Source of the DNA: a virus
Reading direction: 5' to 3' (one strand)
Length of the DNA: 64,000 nt
IMG/VR virus record: IMGVR_UViG_3300046009_004793
Span: 1-64,000 of that record
Below the pieces are notes generated by a model. That model ran no database searches and was not told the origin of the DNA. It saw only the letters and a list, made by a program, of their open reading frames with translations. Of the stretch, positions 1 through 9,021 are shown one piece after another. The stretch's first letter is position 1, and the number at the start of each line of letters is the position of its first letter. The position numbers and the translations under genes were made by a program.

Positions 1-1722
1 AATGCTGAATGTGGTCAGAGATGCTGTGCCTATGATTTGGAAAGTGGCATTAAATGTGGTTTCGGTGGCACATCCTGCAATGGTTGCATACTCGCCATGA
101 CGGAAATCGTGGTTTACTGCGGTTACCACATTTCCGACCTTTCCAACTGTCAGGGTTATGGTAAGACCAGAACCGCTGCCGCCTGTGGTGTTGGACGATC
201 CGTTAGAGTAGCCGCTGCCTGATGCTGCAAGTTGAAGCCCTGTTACTGCACCTGTTGAACTAACAGAAGTAACATATGCTTGACCCCCCGAACCTGTGGT
301 GGAACAGGTCACCAAATCACCAACCACATAGTTTGTGCCACCAGCATTTACTGCAACAGTCAAAATTCCGCTTGCAGAATAGGTAATGCTTGTGATTGCG
401 TACCCTTCATGGGGAGGACCATACGAACCCGTGTTTCCCGCAGCGGGAGTGGCGGATATCTGACGAGCAACGCCCGAATCAACTACAGGTGCGGTTGCCC
501 ACAAATCTTTTTCTACGGAATACTGAAGCAGGGCAGCAGAACCGTTGCCTGCCACCCACGTCTTGTCCGTATCTCCGTATATGGCGTAACCTGATGTGTT
601 GTCTGGGGTGATGTCCCACTTATGTTCAATATAGAATGTGTCTGCCGTGTGTGCAGCAATGCGTCTGCGTTGACCTGTGCCTGTGCCCGATACTATTCGT
701 ATCTGGTGGTTGGCGTATCGGTCGTATTCGTAGGTTGCTCCACTATGCACCAATGTTTTTGCAGTAGCCGAAGAAGCGGTAACACCGCTAACAAACACAC
801 CACCCGCTTCGCCTGTACGATCAATGGCAAAATCTGTGCCGAGTGCAGCGGTAATGTGAGCAGGACCAATCGGAGTCTTGGTGAACCATGTGTCCAACAG
901 AATATCGTAGAACTGCCAAGACGCAAAAGGCGTTGCGGATGCTGCTGAAAGCAGCCATATTCCACCTGTCATAATCTGGTAGACGGAACTTGCATCGGGT
1001 GTGACATCCCAAGAGGTGTTTACAGTAAGTTCGGTAGATTCAATCACAAAATGGGTCTGTGAACCAGAAGATGTAGAAGGAACCGCAAACGGAGCCACCG
1101 CAGAGAAGCCTGTGTTGTTGAAATGGTCAACCGCTTGATGGTTGGTGTCTGAAAGATATAGTGTAGTTGTGTCGTTGTATAGAATTCTGCGTATCTGTGA
1201 CTGACCATTGTTGTAGATAAGTCGCACATTGTATCCGTCCCACTGGTTTACTCTCCACTTTTTCGTTGAGTCACCAATACTTGTTGCACCTCCTGTGGTT
1301 GCCAAGCCGTTATCGTGGATGACTCCATCTGATACAGCCGTGATGGTTCGCTCTTGTCCTGCTCCTGTGCCTGCAATTATACGAATTTTGCTGCCAATAC
1401 AAATGTTACCAAGCCTACCAAGACCACCAACTGTAATGGTGGTGGAGGTTGCACTAATGGTGTGTCCTCTACTGCCCGAATACGCTGCGTATTTTGCTGC
1501 GACAGCCGTGACGGGCGCGATGTTTGGGGGAGCACACTCCTGCCACGAATCGCTGTAGGTATCGTAACGCCACATGGCTTGGGCGTTGATGTAGTACATG
1601 TATCGTGCTTTTTCGTCCGAAGACACCAAAGCAGAAGTGCTGACTGTTGCGACTGGCGCAAAACGCATCCACTCAAATACTGGAAGATCAACTTGTGGTT
1701 TTAATAAATTTTGAAGTGCCAT
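1..1722 (-). CDS. Large virion structural protein, 3' end outside window
   Basis: The frame from the ATG at 1722 stays open for 574 codons to the left edge, so the gene is partial. I do not recognise a named family. The product is rich in G, T, S and V with no signal peptide or membrane segment. Two similar modules are visible: R-I-[IV]-[AS]-G-T-G-x-G-Q at about residues 114-123 and 342-351, and a W-D-[VI]-T-P-D segment at about 239 and 369. Such G-T-G-x-G-Q modules occur in phage structural and fibre-like proteins, so a tail or fibre component is my inference. AGGAA lies 7 nt before the ATG and the start is 15 nt after the preceding stop. By eye the gene is near half G+C, far richer than its neighbours, which suggests recent acquisition. 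Confidence 0.75.
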   Translation of the reverse strand, partial: MALQNLLKPQVDLPVFEWMRFAPVATVSTSALVSSDEKARYMYYINAQAMWRYDTYSDSWQECAPPNIAPVTAVAAKYAAYSGSRGHTISATSTTITVGGLGRLGNICIGSKIRIIAGTGAGQERTITAVSDGVIHDNGLATTGGATSIGDSTKKWRVNQWDGYNVRLIYNNGQSQIRRILYNDTTTLYLSDTNHQAVDHFNNTGFSAVAPFAVPSTSSGSQTHFVIESTELTVNTSWDVTPDASSVYQIMTGGIWLLSAASATPFASWQFYDILLDTWFTKTPIGPAHITAALGTDFAIDRTGEAGGVFVSGVTASSATAKTLVHSGATYEYDRYANHQIRIVSGTGTGQRRRIAAHTADTFYIEHKWDITPDNTSGYAIYGDTDKTWVAGNGSAALLQYSVEKDLWATAPVVDSGVARQISATPAAGNTGSYGPPHEGYAITSITYSASGILTVAVNAGGTNYVVGDLVTCSTTGSGGQAYVTSVSSTGAVTGLQLAASGSGYSNGSSNTTGGSGSGLTITLTVGKVGNVVTAVNHDFRHGEYATIAGCATETTFNATFQIIGTASLTTFSI

Positions 1723-1736
1723 ATATTAATTTCCTA

Positions 1737-2384
1737 TTATGTAAATATCAAATTTCTACGAATTGCGGTTCCATATGAAGTTCGTGCTTCTTCAATAATG
1801 CGCCAACGCTCGTCTACAAGACCACTTACTACATGAAGAAGTGTGGTATTCGATTTTGTTGCGTATGGGCTTACTTGGTTCGACTGCACATACTGAAGGT
1901 CACTGGCTCCAATAGAAAGAGTCGTTGCGCCAGAGACAGAGGCAGTAACAGTTCCAGATACAGGAATGGTTGTGGTTACTTCGGTGGGGCTCTGACCAGC
2001 CGTGCTGTTGCCTATTGCGTCAATGGTGATTCTCTGGCGCAAACGATTGTCAACAACTGCATTGCTCTCAAGGAGTTTGTTCATTCTACGAAGAAGAGTT
2101 TGCAGACTTTCTTCATATGATTCGACATCCACATAAATTTGCAAAACATCAGAGGCATTCATGGATGTTGTATTATAATCCAAAGTCAGAACATTGTTAT
2201 TAAAACTTACAGCACCCGTCGTTGGATCTGCAAAATTGTAAATTATTGTATTTGCTGTAGTATTGGTTATTAACAAAATATTGGCTAAAGTCAAAGATTG
2301 AGCCAAATTTGAAAAGGTCACCGTTTTTGCAGTGGGGTCGAAGGTATAAGAACCTACTGTATCTGTACCTAAAAGTTTTTTCAT
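1737..2384 (-). CDS. Probable virion structural protein (215 aa)
   Basis: Unrecognised family. The first 90 residues read like an alternating beta domain (T, V, F, N rich). They are followed by a short amphipathic helical stretch with a leucine pattern at about 95-115 (S-L-Q-T-L-L-R-R-M-N-K-L-L) that could trimerise. A G/T/S-rich beta region and an Arg-containing tail ending R-R-N-L-I-F-T follow. The layout of small head, coiled coil and beta tail suits a virion or fibre-associated protein. It lies between the collagen-like fibre gene and the large partial gene, and shares the structural-gene context. A late-promoter-like GATAAATA lies 10 nt before the ATG, with GGA serving as a weak Shine-Dalgarno. 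Confidence 0.6.
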   Translation of the reverse strand: MKKLLGTDTVGSYTFDPTAKTVTFSNLAQSLTLANILLITNTTANTIIYNFADPTTGAVSFNNNVLTLDYNTTSMNASDVLQIYVDVESYEESLQTLLRRMNKLLESNAVVDNRLRQRITIDAIGNSTAGQSPTEVTTTIPVSGTVTASVSGATTLSIGASDLQYVQSNQVSPYATKSNTTLLHVVSGLVDERWRIIEEARTSYGTAIRRNLIFT

Positions 2385-2394
2385 ATATCTATCC

Positions 2395-2402
2395 TATTTA
2401 TC
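2395..2402 (-). promoter_or_regulatory. Late promoter box GATAAATA
   Basis: The minus strand reads GATAAATA, one base off the T4 late consensus TATAAATA, between the stop of the collagen-like fibre gene and the ATG at 2384. Box and context fit a gp55-type promoter. The predicted start would leave only a few leader bases before the AUG. Confidence 0.5.
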
Positions 2403-2403
2403 C

Positions 2404-4734
2404 TCATAATGCAACTGACATTGCTATAATAAAGGGTTTTAAATCTACGGCACCTGTCATGCCATTTACTGAATTTACGATATTTGGCGCACTTATATTT
2501 CCTGTAAATGATGCACCACTATTCCCAACAAGAGCCCCATTTATATGTACTGGTGTTCCTATCAGTCGCAGAGGACCGATATCCGGTGCTTGGAGGGTTG
2601 CTCCTGTATATGAATTATTATCTATTACAAGTTTTCCATAACCAATCACATCATCTATATCACCTAAACCTACAATACCACTTTCTGAATATATTGTAAA
2701 ATTACCACTACTGCTTGTTATTGTACCTGTATCTGTTATTTCTACATAATTTCCACCAACAGCCGTTGTTGAAACCCTGAAAACAGGTGCGGTAAGTTGT
2801 CCAGTGCTTGGAATTATTGAAACTCTTGGAGAAGTTGTGTCTGCTCGAACTACAGTACTTGAAGTTGATGAACAAAGCAATGGAAATAATTCAGTGGTAG
2901 CAGCAGAAGAATTTATAATTACTCCGCTGGCATTTCCGCTCAATCCCCCAATAAAAGTAGTTCCTGTCACGGTTCCAGTAAATACCGCACTTGTGCCATT
3001 TATTGGACCACTAAATGATGATCCGGATGCGCTTATTCCACTTGAAAAGTTTTGAAGAACTATAAATGTATTTGTTGTTCCGGTTGTAACACCAGTAACA
3101 GCACCAGTCAAACCATTGAAACTTATTACATAATCAGTTGGTGTCGCACCAGTGGCACCAGTATTTCCTTGTGGTCCCTGTGCTCCAGTAGCGCCGGTTG
3201 CACCAGTTATTCCCGGTATTAGAGAAGCAATTGTTGAAGTAAACGTACTATACTCTACTCTTTTTGTAGTATTATCATCTCCGTCTGCTACAAGAATGCT
3301 GGTACTTGATTTAAAATTTACCGTAGATGCTTGGTTGTTGAAATAGTTCAACATATTATCCATAGTAACCAAATACATTTCATTGGCTTTGGGGTTTGCA
3401 ATCAAACTTCTATCTTGCAAAAGTACCACATCACTTTTATCAATATCAGCTGAAGTTCTTATCGGAAATGTTGCGCCACCTCTTGAATAATCAATTCCAA
3501 AAGAATGCGTATTTCCCGCTATTGTGTAAGTTATTCCACGTTGTGCTCTTAAATTAACTATACCAGTAGAACCACTTATTGAAATAACATATGGCCCAGA
3601 AATTCCACCAACTACCCCGCCTCCAGTTCCTCCAGAAATATTAACTTCTACATTTTTTCCTTTACGAGTTACAGTAACACCAGAACCCGTAAAATTAATA
3701 TCATTTACAGATTTAATAATCTGTGCTTTGTTGAACTGTATTCCAACAGCACCACCACCAAGAGATGTTAAATCAAAAGTTCCTTTATTTGAAGAAAGTG
3801 AACTTATTAATTTTTCTATTTTAGTAGAATCAAATGATAAATGTTTTTTCTTTAAATCATATACTAAAGGATATGAGACACTTACTACTCCAGAATCACC
3901 AGAATCTCCTTTATCTCCTTTGTCACCCTTTACTCCTTTGAGTCCGGGTTTTCCATTTTTTCCTGCTGGTCCTTGTTCTCCTTTTTCGCCTCTATCTCCT
4001 TTATCGCCCTTCTCTCCTTGCTTTCCGGTCGCGCCAGTGGGGCCAGGTTTTCCTTCAGGTCCTGGTTCACCACGATCACCTTTGAGTCCTGTTGACCCAG
4101 GCTTTCCATCTTTACCATTTACACCGGGTAATCCCTGTTCACCACGATCACCCTTATCTCCCTTGTCTCCCCGTTCTCCTTTGTCTCCTTTATCTCCCTT
4201 AAGACCTTGAATGCCTTGTTCACCCTTTTCTCCTCCGGGTATTCCTGGCTCTCCTCTGTCTCCTTTATCTCCCTTGTCTCCTTTATCTCCCTTGTCTCCT
4301 TTATCTCCCTTGTCTCCCTTATCACCAACAGGACCCATTGGACCACGAGAACCAACTTCACCTCGTTGACCGGGGATTCCTTGTTCTACTATTTTTTGTT
4401 GTACTGTTTTATTTACAACAATTATTTTTGGTTCTTCTTTTTCTTTTATAGGCTCAACATATTGATTAAATAATTCCTGAATTAATTTTGTAGAACCTTT
4501 TAAAGTTATAATTCCATTTTCTGTTTTTAAATTAACAGAGGAAAGACCAAACCCAATTTTATATTCTGTTCCCGCTTCTTCTGAAATTTCAACAATAGAA
4601 CCAGCAGTTAAATTAAATTGATTATTTACTAAAACAAATTTATCACCGGGATTTGGTTTTCCAGTAATAATTTTAGAAGAACCTTTTGGTTCTTCTGGTA
4701 ATTCATTTTTAGAATAATCAAAAAAACTTTTCAT
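2404..4734 (-). CDS. Collagen-like tail fibre protein (776 aa)
   Basis: Likely a trimeric virion fibre. The N-terminal ~118 residues are a globular or attachment region. Residues ~119-282 are almost uninterrupted G-x-y triplets (mostly [12 protein letters not shown]), expected to form a collagen-type triple helix. A second short triplet block ([12 protein letters not shown]) lies at about 505-520. Each collagen block is followed by beta-rich segments containing NG[LM]TGAV, a motif I associate with phage fibre ends. No lectin or enzyme motif is visible at the short hydrophobic C-terminus. The start codon overlaps the stop of the upstream 40-aa gene (TAATG), implying translational coupling. Part of the collagen block is coded by an exact 18-nt tandem repeat. 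Confidence 0.85.
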   Translation of the reverse strand: MKSFFDYSKNELPEEPKGSSKIITGKPNPGDKFVLVNNQFNLTAGSIVEISEEAGTEYKIGFGLSSVNLKTENGIITLKGSTKLIQELFNQYVEPIKEKEEPKIIVVNKTVQQKIVEQGIPGQRGEVGSRGPMGPVGDKGDKGDKGDKGDKGDKGDKGDRGEPGIPGGEKGEQGIQGLKGDKGDKGERGDKGDKGDRGEQGLPGVNGKDGKPGSTGLKGDRGEPGPEGKPGPTGATGKQGEKGDKGDRGEKGEQGPAGKNGKPGLKGVKGDKGDKGDSGDSGVVSVSYPLVYDLKKKHLSFDSTKIEKLISSLSSNKGTFDLTSLGGGAVGIQFNKAQIIKSVNDINFTGSGVTVTRKGKNVEVNISGGTGGGVVGGISGPYVISISGSTGIVNLRAQRGITYTIAGNTHSFGIDYSRGGATFPIRTSADIDKSDVVLLQDRSLIANPKANEMYLVTMDNMLNYFNNQASTVNFKSSTSILVADGDDNTTKRVEYSTFTSTIASLIPGITGATGATGAQGPQGNTGATGATPTDYVISFNGLTGAVTGVTTGTTNTFIVLQNFSSGISASGSSFSGPINGTSAVFTGTVTGTTFIGGLSGNASGVIINSSAATTELFPLLCSSTSSTVVRADTTSPRVSIIPSTGQLTAPVFRVSTTAVGGNYVEITDTGTITSSSGNFTIYSESGIVGLGDIDDVIGYGKLVIDNNSYTGATLQAPDIGPLRLIGTPVHINGALVGNSGASFTGNISAPNIVNSVNGMTGAVDLKPFIIAMSVAL
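4259..4312. repeat. Three exact 18-bp tandem repeats in collagen-like gene
   Basis: The unit TCTCCTTTATCTCCCTTG (plus strand) occurs three times without change and begins a fourth time. It codes for GDKGDK on the minus strand. The copies are identical even at synonymous positions, which points to recent slippage or recombination changing the length of the triple helix. Confidence 0.9.
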
Positions 4735-4856
4735 TAAGAATGATAAATTTTCTTCTTAGATTTTTTCTGAACAGTCAATGACATTATTTTTTTGCCATTA
4801 ACATAAACTAATTTATTTGTTAAAGTCTTAAACTTCTCAGTTATTTCTAGTTTCAT
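4734..4856 (-). CDS. Small basic protein (40 aa), unknown
   Basis: A short reading frame from ATG at 4856 to TAA at 4734. The product starts [10 protein letters not shown] and ends with a lysine-rich tail ([10 protein letters not shown]). Both junctions support it as a real gene: its ATG overlaps the upstream TGA (ATGA), and its TAA overlaps the downstream ATG (TAATG). It fills the only space between two structural genes. The function is not known. A fibre-assembly or attachment role is possible only by position. Confidence 0.65.
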   Translation of the reverse strand: MKLEITEKFKTLTNKLVYVNGKKIMSLTVQKKSKKKIYHS

Positions 4857-5257
4857 CTGGTAACTCTTGGAGAAGAATCAAATCTTCCTTCAATCAAACG
4901 AACTACACTTCCACCAGTTATGCTAGAAAGTTGAAGATCATAAACAAATTTACCAATAGGCATATTTGCCATTCCAGATCCTTTTACTTCCAACAAAACA
5001 CCACCAGTATAACCAGTAGCACCAGCCAATGAACAGTTCAAAGTTATTCCACCATAACTTCCTGTAAGTCCTACCGTTGCACCAAATGGTGAAGAGGTAA
5101 ACACTGCAAGAACACCATCCATTTCATATGAACGACGAACTTGCATTTTTGCGGTTTGGTTTGAAAGATCTACAGCGGTTCCGTTTTCTTCCAAATAACG
5201 AATATGGAGATTAAAGTCTGAACCCTGTTCGGCTGATATATCGTAATTGGCAGACAT
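4853..5257 (-). CDS. Small virion structural protein (134 aa)
   Basis: Not recognised with certainty. The N-terminus (D-I-S-A-E-Q-G-S-D-F-N-L, then Y-L-E-E-N-G-T-A-V-D-L) resembles the opening of BppU-like or other baseplate and fibre-adaptor beta-sandwich domains. The rest alternates strands and Gly/Thr loops and ends [10 protein letters not shown]. It leads the collagen-fibre cluster, so an adaptor or fibre base is plausible. A late box lies 20 nt upstream. The AGGAG Shine-Dalgarno sits in the loop of a 9-bp hairpin whose arm includes the AU of the start codon. Its stop overlaps the next start by ATGA. Confidence 0.7.
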   Translation of the reverse strand: MSANYDISAEQGSDFNLHIRYLEENGTAVDLSNQTAKMQVRRSYEMDGVLAVFTSSPFGATVGLTGSYGGITLNCSLAGATGYTGGVLLEVKGSGMANMPIGKFVYDLQLSSITGGSVVRLIEGRFDSSPRVTR

Positions 5258-5280
5258 AGATTAGCTCCTAACTAATCTAT
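5256..5280 (-). promoter_or_regulatory. Hairpin sequestering ribosome binding site
   Basis: On the minus strand ATAGATTAG (5280-5272) and CTAATCTAT (5264-5256) are perfect inverted repeats around the 7-nt loop TTAGGAG. The loop holds the Shine-Dalgarno and the 3' arm holds the A and U of the AUG at 5257. A message reading through from upstream would fold and hide the start. A message starting at the adjacent late promoter (predicted near 5272) would lack the 5' arm. Confidence 0.6.
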
Positions 5281-5285
5281 TTATC
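5278..5285 (-). promoter_or_regulatory. Late promoter box GATAAATA
   Basis: GATAAATA lies just after the stop region of the upstream glycosyltransferase in transcription order and 20 nt before the ATG at 5257. By T4 late-promoter geometry the transcript would start close to 5272, cutting off the 5' arm of the RBS hairpin. Confidence 0.6.
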
Positions 5286-6491
5286 TCATCTACTAACTCG
5301 TTCTTTTTTCTTTTTTGGGGTTACTTTTTTTTGTTCGTTTTTTTCTATTCGTTTTTCTACTTGTTTTTCAACAATCTGGGAACGCAATTGAATTATTATT
5401 TTTTCATATTCCGCCAAATTGGTTTTAACTCTTTCCAACTCTGCATCAGGAATAAGTTTTCTGTCGATAAGTGCTTTACACGCATTATAACCAACCTCAA
5501 CCTTACCCGCATAGTAGGCTGTGCTGCCAATTTCATCTAAAATACCATAACGATACACATCATTATCAATGAATAAAATGTCATCTTTTGGATATGGTAT
5601 CTCTGCTGCCATTTTTGCAAAAGTGTATCCAAGGGCAGGCTTTCCTTGAATTCTGTATACTCTTGCAATTTGATATAATGGTTCTGCTCTTGATGGTCTT
5701 GCGTTATATGCATCCAAGAATGCTTGTTGTATTTCAACCCAAGGTTTATTCTGCATAGCCCTGCATATTCCTATTCTATAAATTGAATAGTATATTTCTT
5801 CAGGCCAACCACCCATTTCAATTCTCTTGACATATGCTGCTTCTGCCTTTTCCCATTGTTGAGAATCGAAGTAACTTTGTGCCAAATAAAATTGATAACG
5901 AACGTTTTGTGGTTCATCAATCAATGCTTTTTCTAAAAGTTCAGCATCTTTTTTGTACTTTTCTACTGGTTCAATATCTTTATTTCTAGCACCTAAAGTT
6001 CGTGCAACAACTCTATAGTTTCCTTCAAGACGTTGAATATTTGGAATTCTCCCATCTTCAACAGTTGGATATTCGTGTAGAACTCCAACATATCTCCAGT
6101 TATCATTTGCTTTAAATATTTGAGTTCTCCACCAAGAGAAATCCATTCTACCCATTAAAACTGCATAACCATCAGCATCCTTAATTTGATCTCTTGGTAG
6201 TTTTCCCTCAACAAAGTCATCAGCGTCAATCATGAAAATATAATCTGTTTTTCCGTTGCAGAGTTCAAGTGCTTCGGTTCTGTTGTGTCCGAAAGAAACC
6301 CACGGGCGTTCATGTAGTTCGCCTGGTATTCCTTTTTCTGCAAAATAGGTTTTAATTAATTCTTGAGTTCCATCTGTTGAACCAGTGTCAACAATCACCC
6401 AATAATCAATTTGATCATAAATGGTATCAAAGCACTCTTTGATAATATGCGATTCATTCTTTACGATCATCGACAGACATAATTTATTCAT
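5286..6491 (-). CDS. Family 2 glycosyltransferase with TPR-like C-terminal half
   Basis: A GT-A glycosyltransferase that would move a sugar from a nucleotide-sugar donor in the cytoplasm. Residues 1-200 carry the GT2 signature: S-M-I-V-K-N-E near 7-13, V-D-T-G-S-T-D-G-T at 34-42 and the metal-binding I-D-A-D-D at 88-92. About 200-370 is a row of helical repeats with TPR spacing (Y-Q-F-Y-L-A-Q-S-Y-F, then Y-Q-I-A-R-V-Y), usual for scaffold-type GT2 proteins. The tail is strongly basic. This is the last gene of the glycan cassette in transcription order. Its start overlaps the end of the SDR gene by 8 nt. The acceptor cannot be told from sequence. Confidence 0.85.
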   Translation of the reverse strand: MNKLCLSMIVKNESHIIKECFDTIYDQIDYWVIVDTGSTDGTQELIKTYFAEKGIPGELHERPWVSFGHNRTEALELCNGKTDYIFMIDADDFVEGKLPRDQIKDADGYAVLMGRMDFSWWRTQIFKANDNWRYVGVLHEYPTVEDGRIPNIQRLEGNYRVVARTLGARNKDIEPVEKYKKDAELLEKALIDEPQNVRYQFYLAQSYFDSQQWEKAEAAYVKRIEMGGWPEEIYYSIYRIGICRAMQNKPWVEIQQAFLDAYNARPSRAEPLYQIARVYRIQGKPALGYTFAKMAAEIPYPKDDILFIDNDVYRYGILDEIGSTAYYAGKVEVGYNACKALIDRKLIPDAELERVKTNLAEYEKIIIQLRSQIVEKQVEKRIEKNEQKKVTPKKKKERVSR

Positions 6492-7266
6492 GATAAGCCT
6501 TTAATAATTTTAAATAAGTTTCCTTGATACCATCGAATATTCCAACTGGTTTAATTGGCAGTTCTGAATCTCCGCAGTAAAAACTCAAATTGTTTTTATT
6601 TTCAATTAATACTGGAACTTCATAATCACCAAGATTATTTATAATGTTTACAATATGTTTTAAAGAATATTTTTCTGTGTAGGAACAGTTTATTTCTTTT
6701 TCTAAATTATCTTTTTTAATATAGTATTCTACTAAAGAAATTAAATCAGGCATATAGAAGAAATCCATAATTTTATTAGAATGAATTATCATTGGTTCTC
6801 GTCTAATATATCGAATTATATTCGATTTTATGAATCGAGTTTCCAATTCATTGTAATCAAATACTCCAAATATTCTTAAATTATAAAAATTAGGCAAATC
6901 TAAAATTTGTTTTGCTATTTCTCTTTTGCTGCTTGCATATGGTGTATCACCATGAAATATTTCAGCACCAGAACCAAAAGAAATTAATTTAGAGAAACAG
7001 TTTTTGTTTGCTAATAAATTAGTAAACATTGACATGTTATTGTTAAATACAATTTCATTATCATGTCTGAGTCTGCTACCACCACTTATGGCTGTATGAA
7101 TAACAGAATCAAACCTTTTTCCTTCAAACCAAGAACAAGTTTTAGAATAATCCGTTAAATCAAAGTCATTTCTAGTAATAGAAGTAACCCGATATTGAGT
7201 AGATAAAGAAGAATGTAAACTTTTGGCAATATAACCATTACCACCAGTTATTAACACAGATTTCAT
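6484..7266 (-). CDS. NAD-dependent epimerase/dehydratase (extended SDR)
   Basis: A Rossmann-fold nucleotide-sugar enzyme. The dinucleotide motif G-G-N-G-Y-I-A is at 8-14 and the catalytic Y-x3-K pair is Y110/K114 (Y-A-S-S-K). Length (260 aa) is at the short end for extended SDRs, nearer 4-keto-reductases than 4,6-dehydratases, and it lacks the T-D-E triad of dehydratases. In this cassette it could do the final keto-reduction of a deoxysugar, an inference from context. It is coupled by ATGA to the upstream C-methyltransferase. Confidence 0.8.
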   Translation of the reverse strand: MKSVLITGGNGYIAKSLHSSLSTQYRVTSITRNDFDLTDYSKTCSWFEGKRFDSVIHTAISGGSRLRHDNEIVFNNNMSMFTNLLANKNCFSKLISFGSGAEIFHGDTPYASSKREIAKQILDLPNFYNLRIFGVFDYNELETRFIKSNIIRYIRREPMIIHSNKIMDFFYMPDLISLVEYYIKKDNLEKEINCSYTEKYSLKHIVNIINNLGDYEVPVLIENKNNLSFYCGDSELPIKPVGIFDGIKETYLKLLKAYHE

Positions 7267-8366
7267 GACAAAATTAACTCATTGAAAGTATAAATTTTAA
7301 ATATACCTTTGTTTTTTAATTCTTGCTTTAATCGATCCGTTGCACTTTTTGTTAGCAACACAACAATATCAATTTCATGAAATGGTACATCTTCTTGTTT
7401 GTATAGTTTTTTACCATATACTTCATCAACATAACCACAGAGATAATCATCAATTAAATATTTGATATTATCTGGATTAAACTTTGCATGTTTTACTAAT
7501 GCATCATATATTTTAGATGCACCTATTATAGCCACTCTGTTCTTAGAAGATAGTTGCTCAATTTGCTTAGATACTGAATCTATTTTTTTATGGTTTTGTT
7601 TTAATATATTTGAGTATTTTTCAATTGTTTTTTTGTTTGTTATCGATCTATTTTTCTTTTGGCACAATATGACTATATTATGCATGTCGTCTTTGCAATC
7701 AATAACAATCAATCCAAGAGACAATATTTTTTTACACAAAACAGATATAGAAAAATGATAGGTGTGTTTATCTATAAAAAATTCTTGAACATTAGTTTCA
7801 TCATCCAGCACAGAAGCACTAGGAACATCAATGTATAGATATCCATCATCTTTTAATAAAGATGATGCTTGAATAAGCATTTCATTGGCGGAATTTGCAT
7901 GTTCTAGTGTATGACAACAGTAGATAAAATCAAATTTATCACTATTGTTATAATTTTCAAATCTCGTGTTATGTATTTTTACTTTGTCGCTTTGAATGTA
8001 TTCGTCTAATATTTTACCATCTGGTTCCACTGCAACAATACTACAAGTGGGATTAATCTTTGCCAAATAATTTACAAAATGACCACGATTTGATCCTATA
8101 TCAAGAACCGAATGTACTTCTGATAAATTAATAAAAGTTTGAATAAAATCTAACGATGATTGAAGTCGTATTTTTTTACCGTGTCTTATGTTTCCCCAAT
8201 CAGCATCAGAACTAATTGATTTATTTGTGTGTTTGTTTTCTTTATTAGAATATACAGTTTGTAGTAATCCGCAATCATTACACGAATAAACAACTGCTCC
8301 AATTCTAGAAGTTGGAACAACATAGACTTTACTGAGACACTTACATTTACAAAAATCACACTGCAT
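7263..8366 (-). CDS. Sugar C-methyltransferase (TylC3/NovU-like)
   Basis: SAM-dependent enzyme with three parts. An N-terminal zinc-type cluster has C3, C6, C29 and C32. A class I methyltransferase fold follows, with V-L-D-I-G-S-N-R-G at 87-95 and Y-C-C-H-T-L-E-H further on. A C-terminal domain begins V-A-I-I-G-A-S-K-I and ends with a hydrophobic sheet, as in the Methyltransf_13/11/14 arrangement. Family members methylate C-3 of NDP-4-keto-deoxysugars. That substrate class fits the neighbouring 4,6-dehydratase and E1-like genes. The start overlaps the sulfotransferase gene by 11 nt. Domain architecture is clear; substrate is inferred. Confidence 0.8.
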   Translation of the reverse strand: MQCDFCKCKCLSKVYVVPTSRIGAVVYSCNDCGLLQTVYSNKENKHTNKSISSDADWGNIRHGKKIRLQSSLDFIQTFINLSEVHSVLDIGSNRGHFVNYLAKINPTCSIVAVEPDGKILDEYIQSDKVKIHNTRFENYNNSDKFDFIYCCHTLEHANSANEMLIQASSLLKDDGYLYIDVPSASVLDDETNVQEFFIDKHTYHFSISVLCKKILSLGLIVIDCKDDMHNIVILCQKKNRSITNKKTIEKYSNILKQNHKKIDSVSKQIEQLSSKNRVAIIGASKIYDALVKHAKFNPDNIKYLIDDYLCGYVDEVYGKKLYKQEDVPFHEIDIVVLLTKSATDRLKQELKNKGIFKIYTFNELILS

Positions 8367-9021
8367 AATTTTGATATTGTTTTTTGATTATAGTGTTGTC
8401 AACATTTGATTGCAAGAAATCGTTTAAAGAATGTACATCATTATTTATGATATCCTCGTAAGAAATAACAACATGTGGACATCGACGCATCTGCCAATCT
8501 ATGCAGTTATTAATGTGAGAATAATATTGATCAAATTCTATTCTTTTAACCATATGTGGTCCTTGCACAATATTATGTTCAAACAAATTACCATAATGAT
8601 TAATCATTGATAATTTTACTGAATTTTTATTCCGTATAACTTTTATAACATGCAAATTAGCAAAATTATACTGATTGAGTGTGAATGCCAATCTTGAGTC
8701 TTTAATAAACCAACCAGTATATGAATTCAATTCAGAATTAAGATTAATCATATCTAAATTGTTGCTATTGTGATTTTGTATCTCGTTTAATGTTGGTGGA
8801 TTTAAAAAACTATATTGATCATTTATTTCTTTTATTAGAGCATCATTAGTTTTAACTACATCAATTCTTTCAAAATAACCATCTGGATTAAACTTACTAT
8901 TTGGTTTCATCAGTTTTTTAGTACCATTCATGTCGGCGTCAAAGCCAGCACTCTTTACTAAATTGGCAACTAATGAAGTTCCACTTCGAGGGCAACCTAG
9001 AATTACTATATTTTTATTCAT
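8356..9021 (-). CDS. Sulfotransferase-like protein
   Basis: The P-loop-like 5'-phosphosulfate-binding motif G-C-P-R-S-G-T-S is at residues 9-16 directly after the first strand, as in PAPS-dependent sulfotransferases. A second conserved-looking region (V-I-K-V-I-R-N-K near 125) matches the 3'-phosphate-binding R-N-x segment. It would transfer sulfate from PAPS to a sugar. No PAPS synthesis genes are in the window, so the host would supply donor. It overlaps both neighbours by 8-11 nt, which places it in the same operon. Confidence 0.75.
   Translation of the reverse strand: MNKNIVILGCPRSGTSLVANLVKSAGFDADMNGTKKLMKPNSKFNPDGYFERIDVVKTNDALIKEINDQYSFLNPPTLNEIQNHNSNNLDMINLNSELNSYTGWFIKDSRLAFTLNQYNFANLHVIKVIRNKNSVKLSMINHYGNLFEHNIVQGPHMVKRIEFDQYYSHINNCIDWQMRRCPHVVISYEDIINNDVHSLNDFLQSNVDNTIIKKQYQNYAV

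Noticed and set aside
3728-4210. Plus-strand 160-codon open frame, rich in P, S and L
   Set aside because: It is the antisense image of the collagen-like G-x-y tract; triplet periodicity keeps the opposite strand free of stops. No ribosome site.
4259-4312. CRISPR-like array
   Set aside because: The units are directly adjacent with no spacers and encode GDK triplets in frame.
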